Assembly: GCF_003259225.1 (NCBI RefSeq)
Contig: NZ_QHJF01000002.1
Location: 1 to 64,000, forward strand
Direction of reading: 5' to 3'
DNA from: Marinomonas arctica
GTDB lineage: Bacteria > Pseudomonadota > Gammaproteobacteria > Pseudomonadales > Marinomonadaceae
Length of the DNA: 64,000 nt
The position numbers and the translations under genes were made by a program. Positions 41,786-51,770 of this stretch are shown here, one piece after another (positions within the stretch are counted from its first letter, which is position 1; each line of letters opens with the position of its first letter). The notes beneath the pieces are model-generated. The model saw only the letters and a list, made by a program, of their open reading frames with translations, was not told the DNA's origin and did not search any database.

Positions 41786-42560
41786 GTTTTTAAGAGACGA
41801 GTGAATGCCAGGCAACTCAACAGCCAAACGGATACGACACGCAAAAAATCGTCGCGATTCACAAGCACACAACCCCTTACGGCTACTCAATAAGCACCTC
41901 CCAAGGATCTACACTAAGCCACCCTCTCCAACTAGGCCAATGGCGACCAGACACACTCAAGCCAAGCCGACCCAGACAAGAGTCAGCAGCACTCGGCCTA
42001 AGCCATCGCTTCAAAAAGACGAGCGAATGCCAGGCAACTCGACAGACAAACGGATACGACACCCTACGGCTACTCAATAAGCACCTCCCAAGGATCTGCA
42101 CTAAGCCACCCTCTCCAGCTAGGCCAATGGCGACCAGACACACTCAAGCCAAGCCGCCCCAGACAAGAGTCAGCAGCACTCGACCTAAGCCATCGCGTCA
42201 AAAAAACGAGCGAATGCCAGGCAACTCGACAGACAAACGGATACGACACCGCAAAAAAACGTCGCGATTCGCAAGCACACAACATCAACATCCTACGGCT
42301 ACTCAATAAGCACCTCCCGAGGATCTGCACTAGACCACCCTCTTCGGCTAGGCCAATGGCGACCAGACACACTCAAGCCAAGCCGCCCCAGACAAGAGTC
42401 AGCAGCACTTGGCCTAAGCCATCGCGTCAAAAAAACGAGCGAATGCCAGACAACTCGACAGACAAACGGATACGACACTGCAAAAAATCGTCGCGATTCG
42501 CAGGCGTACAACGGCCTATTGCTACTCAATAAGCACCTCCCCAGGAGACGAACTAGCCCA
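41786..42560. repeat. Tandem repeat array between the two flagellin genes, about 3.5 units
   Basis: Copies begin with the same AATGCCAGRCAACTC block at 41804, 42026, 42213 and 42442. The spacings are 222, 187 and 229 bases. Shared blocks per copy are ACGGATACGACAC, TACTCAATAAGCACCTCCC, GGCCAATGGCGACCAGACAC and AGACAAGAGTCAGCAGCAC. The last copy is truncated near 42560. The 187-base copy lacks an inner block present in the others (around the sequence CGTCGCGATTCRC). The region is visibly richer in G+C than its flanks. It contains AATCG-TCG-CGATT, a small dyad. Reading frames across it are shared between copies on both strands, but have no ribosome sites or coding look. No gene is seen in 41487-41785 either, apart from the small hairpin GGCAT-AAAA-ATGCC at 41539-41552. 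Origin and role unknown. Confidence 0.9.
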
Positions 42561-42890
42561 TTCCCAATGAAAGGCAAGCCAAGAAGTGTTCGTCACCTTT
42601 CCCCTTGACCAAAAGACCAGCAACCAGTGCCTCCTAGAGGAATCTGGTCGCTTAAATCGTCTTTGCCTTTCAGTCTGGATACGCATACCGCCCCCTCTTA
42701 TTTCATTCTCCCTAAACCCACTAAAGAGAAATCTTCGCTTTCAAAAAAACCTGTAGAAATAACAAGCCGATCTCAAAGTCAGTCAGGTAAATAAAACTTT
42801 TCCACTGTTAACTGATTTTGATATAAGCCTTAAAACCCACGCCCCTCCTAAAACAGCCCAAAAATGAGAAAAAACGCATTATTTAGGCAA
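42561..42890. other. Gene-free interval downstream of flagellin 2
   Basis: Between the flagellin tandem repeats and the flagellin 2 terminator. No gene, RNA or repeat was recognised. Confidence 0.5.
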
Positions 42891-42921
42891 AAAAAAGCCA
42901 GGTGAAAAATCACCCGGCTAA
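42891..42921 (-). terminator. Rho-independent terminator of flagellin 2
   Basis: Minus-strand stem AGCCGGGTGA / TCACCTGGCT (one GU pair), loop TTTT, followed by a run of T. Located about 90 bases beyond the flagellin 2 stop. Confidence 0.88.
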
Positions 42922-43009
42922 AAAGGCACCTCTAGGAGAGAGAAGTTGCCTGTATTCCGAGATTTACTCGAATTTTTACTTAAACCCTCAACCTATCTAG
43001 AACCACTAA

Positions 43010-44347
43010 TTAAGATCCTAATAAGGCTAGAGCGGCTTGAGGTCGTTGATTCGCTTGCGCCAAAATAGTTGAACTCGCTTGCTGTATAATTTGCGAACTT
43101 GTTAAGGACGCCGTTTCAGCAGCATAATCTGCGTCTCTAACACGAGAGCGAGCAGCCGAAACGTTTTCCGATATACTAGACAAGTTATTCACAGTGGAAC
43201 TAAAACGGTTTTGTACCGCACCAAGCTCAGCTCGCTTCGAGTCAACAGCTTGAATCATGGTATCCAGCATGGCGATCATACTTTGTGAGTTTTTAATGTC
43301 CGTGATTGACACTGTCTCTGCAGTAACTAAAGGCGTACCGTATTTCTTTTCAGCCTCAATGACTGTGCCATCTGGCTGGGTAGTGGAGCCATCAGGATGA
43401 TTAATAGTGCCATCAGGATGAACGACTGAGCCGTCGGGCTGAATGACTCGCCCATCTGGGTAAGAAATACTGCCATCTAAACCTGTTGTTGTACCATCTG
43501 CATTCGAAATGGTGCCATCTGCATTGGCAACATCTTCTCTTGGGGTACCATCTTCATTGATCGGGGTGCCATTCTCGTCAATCAGTATGCCATGCTCATT
43601 TATTGGGCGATCCTCTTCATCAATAAGGACATCATTCTCATTAACTCGTTGACCTTTCTCATTAATAAGATCACCATTTTCGTTAATTAGATGACCCTCT
43701 TCATTGATCGCTTCACCATATTGATTAACAAAACCACCGTCTTCAGTCGGTATAATCCGCACTGGCTCTGGTTCTGGCTCAACATAAGCAACACCTGAGG
43801 TCAAACCTGACATAGTGAAGCCGCCATTCCCTGCTAGGTTAATCGAATTGTTGATACCACCAAATTTCATAGAGAAACTAATGGTTTGGTTTGCGTCTGC
43901 ACCTACTTGGAAAATACCAGCGTACGTTCCGTCGAGCAAATTTCGACCACCGAATGTTGTGATATCCGCGATTCGATTGATCTCTTGAGCTAATTGACTC
44001 ATTTCTTGTTGTAGTGCGATGCGGTCTTCATCAGCGTTTGAACCATTCGCTGACTGGATTGACAAAGTACGCATACGCTGAAGCATGTTTGTTGTTTCTT
44101 CAAGCGCACCCTCGGCTGTTTGAGCCAAAGAAATACCATCATTTGCATTTCGCACAGATTGGTTCAAACCATTGATTTGAGACGTCAAGCGGTTAGAAAT
44201 TTGTAGACCTGCCGCATCGTCACCAGCACTGTTAATACGAAGACCAGATGACAATCTTTGATAAGCAGTATCCAGCACTTTACCGCTACTTGTTAGCTGA
44301 CGCTGGGCGTTCAGCGATGACACATTTGTGTTTACATATAAAGCCAT
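43010..44347 (-). CDS. Flagellin 2 with heptad-repeat central domain
   Basis: 445 residues. The conserved ends (residues 1-180 and 350-445) are close to flagellin 1: [71 protein letters not shown]. The middle (about 202-331) is made of some 18 seven-residue repeats. The first half follows ExGxxIN and the second xDGxxxx with PDG. This is not the usual flagellin D2/D3 domain. The region is strongly acidic and resembles a beta-solenoid or fibrous repeat. ATG 44347 follows an AGGAGAG ribosome site. A FliA promoter lies at 44430-44456. Probably a second filament subunit. Confidence 0.95.
   Translation of the reverse strand: MALYVNTNVSSLNAQRQLTSSGKVLDTAYQRLSSGLRINSAGDDAAGLQISNRLTSQINGLNQSVRNANDGISLAQTAEGALEETTNMLQRMRTLSIQSANGSNADEDRIALQQEMSQLAQEINRIADITTFGGRNLLDGTYAGIFQVGADANQTISFSMKFGGINNSINLAGNGGFTMSGLTSGVAYVEPEPEPVRIIPTEDGGFVNQYGEAINEEGHLINENGDLINEKGQRVNENDVLIDEEDRPINEHGILIDENGTPINEDGTPREDVANADGTISNADGTTTGLDGSISYPDGRVIQPDGSVVHPDGTINHPDGSTTQPDGTVIEAEKKYGTPLVTAETVSITDIKNSQSMIAMLDTMIQAVDSKRAELGAVQNRFSSTVNNLSSISENVSAARSRVRDADYAAETASLTSSQIIQQASSTILAQANQRPQAALALLGS
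43355..43744 (-). repeat. Heptad repeats in flagellin 2 (about 18 x 7 residues)
   Basis: Residues 202-331. Units in order run from [28 protein letters not shown] to [21 protein letters not shown], then, after a short break, [56 protein letters not shown]. The period is 7 residues (21 bases) with one 4-residue insertion (DVAN). Confidence 0.93.
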
Positions 44348-44429
44348 TTTCTTCTCTCCTAAGAATTTTAATCACAAGACAACCCTCTGATTTAATTAAT
44401 TTTTTTGGGGTTTTTGTCTCTTATTAAAG

Positions 44430-44456
44430 TTATCGACACCGCGCTGATGATCTTTA
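44430..44456 (-). promoter_or_regulatory. FliA (sigma-28) promoter of flagellin 2
   Basis: Minus strand TAAAGATC, 11 bases, GTCGATAA. Fits the sigma-28 consensus. The leader to the ATG would be about 75 bases. The rest of 44348-44667 holds no gene. Confidence 0.88.
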
Positions 44457-44667
44457 ATATTTTTTGTACTTTTTATGCTTTTTATTTTTTTGTTCTGACA
44501 AAAAATGTACGAACGGTTATCGAACAAAACACGAAGAACTTGAGTAGAAAATGAGGATTTAGGGGAAAAAACATTCAATTTATAGAGAAATTACTCTAGT
44601 GATCTGAATTCAGGTGAAATGGGGGAGAAAAATGAAGATATCAAGAGCAAAATGCTCTGAAAAAAAT

Positions 44668-46218
44668 TTATGATATATGATTAATAAACTGCAAACTAAA
44701 ATCTTGAGGGTCTACTTCTTTCTCAATAACGACTTCCGTTCTGAGATTAGCGGACTTGTTTAGCTCAATATCAGAGGCGGCTAAAAACGCCTTATTTGTA
44801 ATGCTGTACACCTGTCGTATCAACGAAGGCTTAAAGGATTTATTCAGGGTCAGTACAAAACCGACGCGTCCATTAGATAATTGCACACAAGAACCCACCG
44901 GAATGGAACCAATACTCTTTAAAAAGACAGCTAAAATTTGTTTATCAAATGCCAAGCCCGATTCCTTCTGCATTCGCTGATAGGCTTTAATGGGCGTCAT
45001 CGAGGGTTTATGAGGCTGTGCGGATGTCATGGCATCATACGCATCTATAATCGCCGCAATCTTGCCATAAACTGAGATTTCATCGCCCTGCTTGCCAGCG
45101 GGATAGCCAGAACCATCCATTTTTTCATGGTGATCGTATAGCATTTGATAAATGGCTTTAGGAACGCCTTCACACTTTTGTAAAATTTGCTCACCAAACT
45201 GAATATGCTTGCGAAACAGATCAAACTCACTATCGGTCATTTTTGTTGTTTTGGATACCATGGCCATTGGTAAACGAAAACGTCCCAGATCAAACAACAG
45301 CGCTCCGAGAGAAATAACTTCGATATACGCACTTGATAACTTCATGGCTTTCGCAAAATGAATGCCCAGAACAGCCATCCCCATGGCATGCTGCTCTAGA
45401 TACATAGAAGCATCTTTTATATGGCGAATCGCCATTAATGAAAAATTATTACGCGTATGAGACTCTATTAAGCGACGACAAAACTTCATCAACTCTAGCA
45501 TGTCCAACTGTTCACCACGCTTAAAACGTTCGACTTGAACGGACAACAGCGAATGGCCATCCTGAAACAACTTAAGTGCTGTAATCGTTTCATCATCAAA
45601 TGAGGTTGGAATATACTTGCTTTCTAGGGGGGCTTTTTTACTTGTAGGGTAAGTTATACTTTTTTGCTCTGTTTCACTCACCACGCTAGTGTCATCTTTG
45701 ACTAAATCATTTGCCACAACAGCACTTTTGTCCATACGGGCTTTATAACTCAAAATATATTCTCGAGTTTGCTCGTTTAATTCCTGTCTAAAATAACGAA
45801 ATAAGCTTTGACCTCGAGCATGTTTGCTACGCAACTCTTTAGTATTCAGATCTGGATTGAGTTTTTTTAAACTGCGTACGGATCGACCATTGGCAATAGA
45901 CAAACACAAAATCAGCAAACGCTCCTGCGCATCATACAACCTTTCACGGCGATTGCTTAATAATTGGTCATCATCAAAATACGGATCGTATGGAAGAAAT
46001 TCAGCATCTAGAGTGGGGCGCAATACATCAAAGGTTACTTGACGCATGGCAACGCCTACGATGCGATCCTTTCGTCCATGCATTTTTATCAGACTCTGAA
46101 TTCGCTTGCTGCCAATGACCTTATCTTTAATGTCCAGTATGCCGAGTATTTCTTCCATATCGAAATACCCAACATTGATATCTGCCCCAAAACAGGACTC
46201 AATTTTAAATACTGACAT
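44668..46218 (-). CDS. HD-GYP domain protein with degenerate HD motif
   Basis: 516 residues. Residues 1-200 are not recognised. An HD-GYP domain spans about 265-410: H277 in LEQHAMG, then LLFDLGR (F309-D310) where HD is expected, RKHIQFGEQIL with H338, YDHHEKMDGSGYP with HHE at 363-365 and GYP at 371-373, and IDAYDAMTSA. All motifs except the histidine of HD are kept. HD-GYP enzymes degrade cyclic di-GMP, but loss of this metal ligand probably weakens or ends catalysis and may leave a sensor. Lies 22 bases after flgL, so probably co-transcribed with flgKL, suggesting a motility-linked role. Confidence 0.85.
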   Translation of the reverse strand: MSVFKIESCFGADINVGYFDMEEILGILDIKDKVIGSKRIQSLIKMHGRKDRIVGVAMRQVTFDVLRPTLDAEFLPYDPYFDDDQLLSNRRERLYDAQERLLILCLSIANGRSVRSLKKLNPDLNTKELRSKHARGQSLFRYFRQELNEQTREYILSYKARMDKSAVVANDLVKDDTSVVSETEQKSITYPTSKKAPLESKYIPTSFDDETITALKLFQDGHSLLSVQVERFKRGEQLDMLELMKFCRRLIESHTRNNFSLMAIRHIKDASMYLEQHAMGMAVLGIHFAKAMKLSSAYIEVISLGALLFDLGRFRLPMAMVSKTTKMTDSEFDLFRKHIQFGEQILQKCEGVPKAIYQMLYDHHEKMDGSGYPAGKQGDEISVYGKIAAIIDAYDAMTSAQPHKPSMTPIKAYQRMQKESGLAFDKQILAVFLKSIGSIPVGSCVQLSNGRVGFVLTLNKSFKPSLIRQVYSITNKAFLAASDIELNKSANLRTEVVIEKEVDPQDFSLQFINHIS

Positions 46219-46240
46219 TATTCTACCTTACACGACAAAG

Positions 46241-47539
46241 TCACATCTGATTAAATAGGGACAGATTACTCATACGAGAAAAGACTTTCTGAGAGGCATT
46301 CAATGCTGATTCTTTCATCGATAACTCAGTCGCAGCAATTCCCATATCCAATTCCCCTTCTCGGCTTTGAGCAATAGAATTAGACAGCTGGTTAGCTGAA
46401 CTAAAACCCTCCCTATCCGTAATCATATTAAGCCTTGCGCCAAGTTCAGATCGACCATCACCAATTTTTTGCTGAGTCTCATTAATACTAAAAGTAGCAC
46501 TAAAAAAAGCCGCTTCTCGATCAGCATAAGTGGAGTTTTTATCCTTCAAAACCGCCAACGCATCCTTAATCTGATTAAGAACATTATCTTTTTTAGGCTT
46601 TTGAAGCGTTATATCGATTGTCGCTCCAGGCTCCCCTTCCACTATAAAAGACATACCCGAAAAAACAATGGGCTTACCGACCTTATAAACACCAGATTCC
46701 ACCTCATTGCCTTCGCTGTCAGTAACAACATATTGAGCTGGCATGCCAGTAAATAAATGGTAATCATTTTTATCTTCATCCGACTTTTCGGTGCTCGCTT
46801 CTGCGGCGGGTGGCACCTGATCATCAGCATAAAACGTTTTAAGATGATATTTGTTTAAATTCGGATGCTCAGGATCATAATTTTTTGCCATGAAGGTATC
46901 CAGGTCTGCCTGATCCTTCACTTTATCCGTTAATAAAACATTACCTTCTACAATCTTGGCGTTAAAAGTTCGGTTAGTCCAAACATCTTGAAAAAGTGCT
47001 TTACCCGAGTTGGTGACAGGGATTTTCAAACCTTCTGAAATTTGAGCGTATTTCTGCTCTTCATTTCCTGACCAGTGATAACGGCCATCACTGCCTAGAA
47101 CAAAGGCAGGATTTTTCGAATCAGTACCAGCAAAAATATAGCTGCCATCAACACTTTTAGAATTCATTAAATCTGCCATGGATTCTGTTATTAACGAAAT
47201 TTCATGTGCAATTGCGTCAATATCGGCTTGAGTGTTGATATCATTCTGAGCCTGAATGAACAAGGTTCTAGCTGTATCCAAAAAATCTTTCATGCTGTCT
47301 AAAGCAATTTCTTGATACTCTAAATTACCGGTTGCCATTTTCATCGCTTCATCATATTGCCTTAAGGTTTGATTTTTACCATCATACATTAAGATCTGAC
47401 TGGCCCCCACAGGGTCATCACTAGGCTTCAGAATATTAGTTTGAGCTGAGATTTTCCCTTGGATATCAAGAAGCTTATCATTAGATTGACCAATGTTCTT
47501 ACTCGCTTGATTGTAAATTAAGTTGTTTGTTACACGCAT
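46241..47539 (-). CDS. flgL: Hook-filament junction protein FlgL (HAP3)
   Basis: 432 residues. FlgL joins hook and filament. The flagellin-like N-terminus (MRVTNNLIYNQASKNIGQSN, LKPSDDPVGASQILMYDG) and C-terminus (LSMKESALNASQKVFSRMSN, LSLFNQM) are conserved. The middle carries a non-conserved insert of about 120 residues, near residues 210-310. Five bases after flgK. Confidence 0.95.
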   Translation of the reverse strand: MRVTNNLIYNQASKNIGQSNDKLLDIQGKISAQTNILKPSDDPVGASQILMYDGKNQTLRQYDEAMKMATGNLEYQEIALDSMKDFLDTARTLFIQAQNDINTQADIDAIAHEISLITESMADLMNSKSVDGSYIFAGTDSKNPAFVLGSDGRYHWSGNEEQKYAQISEGLKIPVTNSGKALFQDVWTNRTFNAKIVEGNVLLTDKVKDQADLDTFMAKNYDPEHPNLNKYHLKTFYADDQVPPAAEASTEKSDEDKNDYHLFTGMPAQYVVTDSEGNEVESGVYKVGKPIVFSGMSFIVEGEPGATIDITLQKPKKDNVLNQIKDALAVLKDKNSTYADREAAFFSATFSINETQQKIGDGRSELGARLNMITDREGFSSANQLSNSIAQSREGELDMGIAATELSMKESALNASQKVFSRMSNLSLFNQM

Positions 47540-47543
47540 AAAC

Positions 47544-49520
47544 TTACCTCATAATCCCAAGCAATGTCTCAAACGTAGTACGAGCGGCCGTTACGACTTG
47601 CGCTGAAGCTGAATAAGATTGCTGATATCTCAAAAGATTCACGGCCTCTTCATCTAGACTAACCGCAGACAAACGATCACGACGAGCAACGCTTTCATCC
47701 ATTACTATTTTGCTTGCATCTGCATGTCCTTCTATTTCAGCGGTTTTACTGCCGACGTAAGCAATAAAGCCAGAAAAAGATTTTATCAAAGTTGCTTTGC
47801 CGTCAACTAGGGACCTATTTTGCAAATCTGCTAAGGCAAGACCATTAAAATTATTAGATACTCCAAGATTATCGGTACCAATAGAAAACACATCCCCACG
47901 CTGAGGTTTAGAGGAGACCGCTACATCAAAACCAGCATCATCAGATAGCCCTGCTTGTTCCAACAATTTCGTATATTGAGTCACATTACTAACCGTAGCG
48001 ATATCCACCCCAGACGCATCACGGACAACATATGAGTTGGGCGAGGTAAAATAAATCTGATGCGGAGCACTAGGGTAAAGAGAACCCTCTGTCGAGAAAG
48101 CGGAGGAATCTGGATTAGTATTGGCGACTGAAATCAAAGAAATACGTGCATCCGACAAGTTATCAGAGCTTGTACTAACAGAAAGCGGCGCACTCAAGGC
48201 AATCAACTCACCATTCTTTGCAAATAATGATAGATTGGAAGCTGCGCTTTCAGTTGGCGTAAACCTAAAAACATCATCGCTCTCAATTTCGCTTAAATCA
48301 GCAAGACGAAGATCCAAACCAAACTCATTAATATTAAAATACCCATCACTGTCTTTGGCTAACAGGTTAGGATCAAAAATAATAGGCTTTTCAGCCGACT
48401 TACCGTCCATATTGATTTTTTTAATTGAAAATCGATTGTCATCTGTTCTGGTTAATTCATAAGTGTCTTTCGTTACTTTAGCCGACTGCCCATCCGCCAC
48501 TTTTACGGAAATATTTTTCGCCTTATGAATACTGTCCAACGCGCTATAGACTTTTATCTCTCCTAACGAGAATAAGTCTTTACCAAACTCCCCATTCGCA
48601 TCAACCCCTTTTTTATTTTGAGTATTCATCGCATCAGCTAAAGCAATAGCATGTTGACCCAACGTTCTATCAGCGTACACGCTGAATTCGGATCGATAAT
48701 CAATCAGCCCCCCTATGCTTCCGCCTAAATTTTGAGTTTTTAAACCAACTTCATAATCACCGAAATTTACCATTAGATCCGTTTTCTTTGGCTCTAATGG
48801 ATTGGTTTTCGCAATGATTTTTGTCGGATATTGGTCCATCACTAAAGGCTGCCCATTCGCCAATTGAATGGTCATTAGACCTTTATCATTAAACTGGGCG
48901 TTAATATCTATATATTTAGACAAATCTTTCGCTAACAACTCTTGCTGGTCACGAAGCTCATTCGCAGGGGAAATGGAAAGCCCTTCATGCTTGAGGATCT
49001 GGGTATTCAAGTTTGAAATTTTGGTCGTGATAGCATTCAAATCCTCTAAAGAGGATGAAATCTGTTCATCAACTAAGCTTTCCTGATCACTCACCACACC
49101 AGACAAAACATGATATTGGCGCACTAGATTTTCTAAGCTAGTATGAGCCAACTGCCTCAGCGATACAGATGTAGGATCATTGTTAGCGGCTTGTAACGCA
49201 TCAAACGACTTATTAAGATAAGTATTTAAGGAGATGCTATCCTCGGCCAACAAGTTATCGGACGTCGATATCATAGATTGATAGGCATCGTAATAAGAAA
49301 AAGTTGAGGTATCTGTTCGGACTTGGGCGCTGACAAATTTATCAACAAGACGTGCTGTATCACGAATGACAACGCCACCGACAGGCGAACTAGTGGTATC
49401 TGTTCTTTGACGGCTATAGCCTTCAGTATCCACATTGGCCGTATTTTGCCCTGTCGTATTAATACGGGCATTACTGGATTGTAATCCAGATAAACCAATT
49501 GAATATAAACTTGAGCCCAT
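47544..49520 (-). CDS. flgK: Hook-filament junction protein FlgK (HAP1)
   Basis: 658 residues, at the upper end of the family range. N-terminus MGSSLYSIGLSGLQSSNARI, NTTGQNTANVDTEGYSRQR; C-terminus VSLDEEAVNLLRYQQSYSAS, AQVVTAARTTFETLLGI. These helical ends are the axial-protein signature. Preceded by a consensus FliA promoter at 49563-49589, so flgK, flgL and the HD-GYP gene form a late-class operon. Confidence 0.96.
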   Translation of the reverse strand: MGSSLYSIGLSGLQSSNARINTTGQNTANVDTEGYSRQRTDTTSSPVGGVVIRDTARLVDKFVSAQVRTDTSTFSYYDAYQSMISTSDNLLAEDSISLNTYLNKSFDALQAANNDPTSVSLRQLAHTSLENLVRQYHVLSGVVSDQESLVDEQISSSLEDLNAITTKISNLNTQILKHEGLSISPANELRDQQELLAKDLSKYIDINAQFNDKGLMTIQLANGQPLVMDQYPTKIIAKTNPLEPKKTDLMVNFGDYEVGLKTQNLGGSIGGLIDYRSEFSVYADRTLGQHAIALADAMNTQNKKGVDANGEFGKDLFSLGEIKVYSALDSIHKAKNISVKVADGQSAKVTKDTYELTRTDDNRFSIKKINMDGKSAEKPIIFDPNLLAKDSDGYFNINEFGLDLRLADLSEIESDDVFRFTPTESAASNLSLFAKNGELIALSAPLSVSTSSDNLSDARISLISVANTNPDSSAFSTEGSLYPSAPHQIYFTSPNSYVVRDASGVDIATVSNVTQYTKLLEQAGLSDDAGFDVAVSSKPQRGDVFSIGTDNLGVSNNFNGLALADLQNRSLVDGKATLIKSFSGFIAYVGSKTAEIEGHADASKIVMDESVARRDRLSAVSLDEEAVNLLRYQQSYSASAQVVTAARTTFETLLGIMR

Positions 49521-49562
49521 AGCTCACACCCCTAGTACGTTTGTCAAAAATAACTTTTAGTC

Positions 49563-49589
49563 TTATCGGCTATCTATGCAAAAACTTTA
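49563..49589 (-). promoter_or_regulatory. FliA (sigma-28) promoter of flgK
   Basis: Minus strand TAAAGTTT, 11 bases, GCCGATAA: an exact match to the enterobacterial sigma-28 consensus. 43 bases before the flgK ATG. Confidence 0.95.
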
Positions 49590-49618
49590 CCAAAGATAGA
49601 GATTGTGCCATTTAATTG

Positions 49619-50617
49619 TTATAAGCCTTTGAACCACTTACTAGAAAGGATACTGTCTATTTTGTCGGAGTACTTAGGATCTGTCGCATAACCACCCTTT
49701 TGCAGAGAAGCGGCAAACATTGACGCGTCATCACCTGCCTTAAGGGCATCTTTATACCGTTCACTTGAGGAGAGAAAATTCGCATAATCTTCAAAACTCT
49801 GAGAAAAAGAGTCGTATGCTCTGAACGCGGCTTTTTCTCGTTTTGCCACCCCATCACGGAATTCTAAGGTATTCACCACCGCACGATCTCCTTGCCAACG
49901 ACTGTCAGCCTTGATGCCGAACAAATTAAAACTCGCCGCGCCATTCTCTTTGGCAATAGGGTATTTGCCCCAACCTGTTTCCAAAGCCGCCTGCGCCAGC
50001 ACAGCCTTCGGGTTCACACCTAACTTTTGTGCCGCACGCTGCGCATGGGGCCATAGATGCTCAACAAATTCATTTGGAGAATCAAATACAACGGAAATCG
50101 CCGATGGTGAGGGTTGAGCTGATTGTGCTGCAACAGGAGTGACGTTCTGTGATTGTTGTTTCGCTTCTTGCTGAACAGATTCAATAAACTCTGTTGAAGC
50201 ACGGCGGGCCAAAGCCTGAATTCTAGCGAGATCCTGCTTGGCGACCTGATTAAGAAAATCGGTATCGCCTCGCTCTTTTGCCCCAGGGGAGCTGACTCCC
50301 CCTTGCTGCTGTGTTTGGTACTGTCGTATAAGCGCTTCCGATAAACCAATGCCACCTGACTTAGATAAAGTTTGAGACATCTGGGAGTCCATCATCTCTT
50401 GATACTGCTTGGTTTGAGCACTCGAAAAAAGATCGCTGCCAATTGCCTCATTCGTGCTGCGCATATTTTTAAGTAACATATTGATGAAAATGGACTCAAA
50501 CTGTTGAGCAACCACTTCCAGTGCAGCATCAGGGTCTTGCTGAGCTTTCGTTTTTAACGCTGTTAACGTCGAGAAATCAGCAAAAAAATCTTGTTTAGGG
50601 GGCACCGAGCTCATCAT
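49619..50617 (-). CDS. flgJ: FlgJ, rod-cap protein with peptidoglycan hydrolase domain
   Basis: 332 residues. The N-terminal part (EVVAQQFESIFINMLLKNMR) is the rod-cap scaffold. The C-terminal glucosaminidase domain starts near LGVNPKAVLAQAALETGWG, with the catalytic glutamate in ALETGWG, and ends YKDALKAGDDASMFAASLQK. A Gln/Ser-rich linker joins them. The enzyme opens peptidoglycan for rod growth. Fifteen bases follow flgI. The muramidase/glucosaminidase fusion is the gammaproteobacterial form. Confidence 0.95.
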   Translation of the reverse strand: MMSSVPPKQDFFADFSTLTALKTKAQQDPDAALEVVAQQFESIFINMLLKNMRSTNEAIGSDLFSSAQTKQYQEMMDSQMSQTLSKSGGIGLSEALIRQYQTQQQGGVSSPGAKERGDTDFLNQVAKQDLARIQALARRASTEFIESVQQEAKQQSQNVTPVAAQSAQPSPSAISVVFDSPNEFVEHLWPHAQRAAQKLGVNPKAVLAQAALETGWGKYPIAKENGAASFNLFGIKADSRWQGDRAVVNTLEFRDGVAKREKAAFRAYDSFSQSFEDYANFLSSSERYKDALKAGDDASMFAASLQKGGYATDPKYSDKIDSILSSKWFKGL

Positions 50618-50631
50618 AAAAAACTGATCAC

Positions 50632-51720
50632 CTATATCACAACCAAATCCGCATTAATCGCACCAGCTTGCTTTAAACTTTCGAGGATAGCCATCACATC
50701 TCCCGGAGCGGCGCCAACCTGATTCACAGCTCGGACGATATCATTTAAAGAAGCACCTGGGTCAAACACAAACATACGACCACTCTCTGGAGCGATTTCA
50801 ATCCCTTCACGAGGCGAAATAACGGTTTCCCCGCCTGTTACCGTACCATCTTGCCCAACCACAGGCGGCGTTTCTCTTATTGTCACCGTCAAACTGCCAT
50901 GCGTAATCGCCGCTGGTGAAACTTTAACGTGTTGACCAATAATAATGGTTCCAGTGCGAGAATTCACCACGATTCGCGCCCGCTCTTCGGCCACATCTAC
51001 TTCTAGGTTTTCCAGAATCGATAAAAACGTCACGCGCTGACTCGAATCTCTTGGCGCAGATACTCGTATTGACGTTGCGTCTAAAGTCGTAGCAACACCC
51101 GGCCCGAGAAGATCATTAATTTTATCAGAGACATGCTTAGCTGTTGTAAAGTCTGGACGATTTAAGTTAAACGTCAAGGTATCACCAGTATTAAAACTAC
51201 TTGGTACCATGCGCTCTACACTGGCACCGTTTGGTATACGACCCACCGTAGGAACATTGACAGACGTTCGAGAGCCATCCGCCCCATTTGTCCCTAAACC
51301 ACCAACAATTAGGTTACCTTGAGCAATCGCGTACACTTCACCATCGGCCCCTTTTAATGTGGACAGCAATAAAGTGCCACCACGCAACGCACTGGCGTTA
51401 CCGATCGACGATGCTGTCACATCAATTTTTTGCCCCGGTTTTGAAAAAGCAGGCAATGTGGCGGTTAAAGACACCGCCGCCACATTTTTCGACGTCGCGC
51501 TGACGCCTTCGGGCAACGTCACCCCAAAACGTGACAGCATGCTCGCGAAGCTTTGATTGGTGAACGGTGTGCTGTCACCTGTACCATTTAGACCAATGAC
51601 CAAGCCGTAACCAAACAATTGGTTTTCTCGGACGCCTTGAACACTGGCAATGTCTTTCAAACGCTCCGCTTGAACAGAAAAGGACAAGAAATATAAGACA
51701 ACTAGCGCTGCGTACTTCAT
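50632..51720 (-). CDS. flgI: Flagellar P-ring protein FlgI
   Basis: 362 residues from ATG 51720, with AGGTGAT ahead of it; a GTG one codon upstream is also open. Signal peptide [18 protein letters not shown], cleaved before ERLKDIAS. The rest is typical: [80 protein letters not shown]. Periplasmic ring around the rod. Confidence 0.96.
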   Translation of the reverse strand: MKYAALVVLYFLSFSVQAERLKDIASVQGVRENQLFGYGLVIGLNGTGDSTPFTNQSFASMLSRFGVTLPEGVSATSKNVAAVSLTATLPAFSKPGQKIDVTASSIGNASALRGGTLLLSTLKGADGEVYAIAQGNLIVGGLGTNGADGSRTSVNVPTVGRIPNGASVERMVPSSFNTGDTLTFNLNRPDFTTAKHVSDKINDLLGPGVATTLDATSIRVSAPRDSSQRVTFLSILENLEVDVAEERARIVVNSRTGTIIIGQHVKVSPAAITHGSLTVTIRETPPVVGQDGTVTGGETVISPREGIEIAPESGRMFVFDPGASLNDIVRAVNQVGAAPGDVMAILESLKQAGAINADLVVI

Positions 51721-51770
51721 CACATCACCTATTGAGAGAAACCAATCTCTCTGCTATTAAAACCATTAAA

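Noticed and set aside
41805..42577. Shared reading frames in the flagellin-intergenic repeat (for example the minus-strand MCLVAIGLA frames)
   Set aside because: They occur only because the repeat units are copied; no ribosome site or coding signal, and frames exist on both strands.
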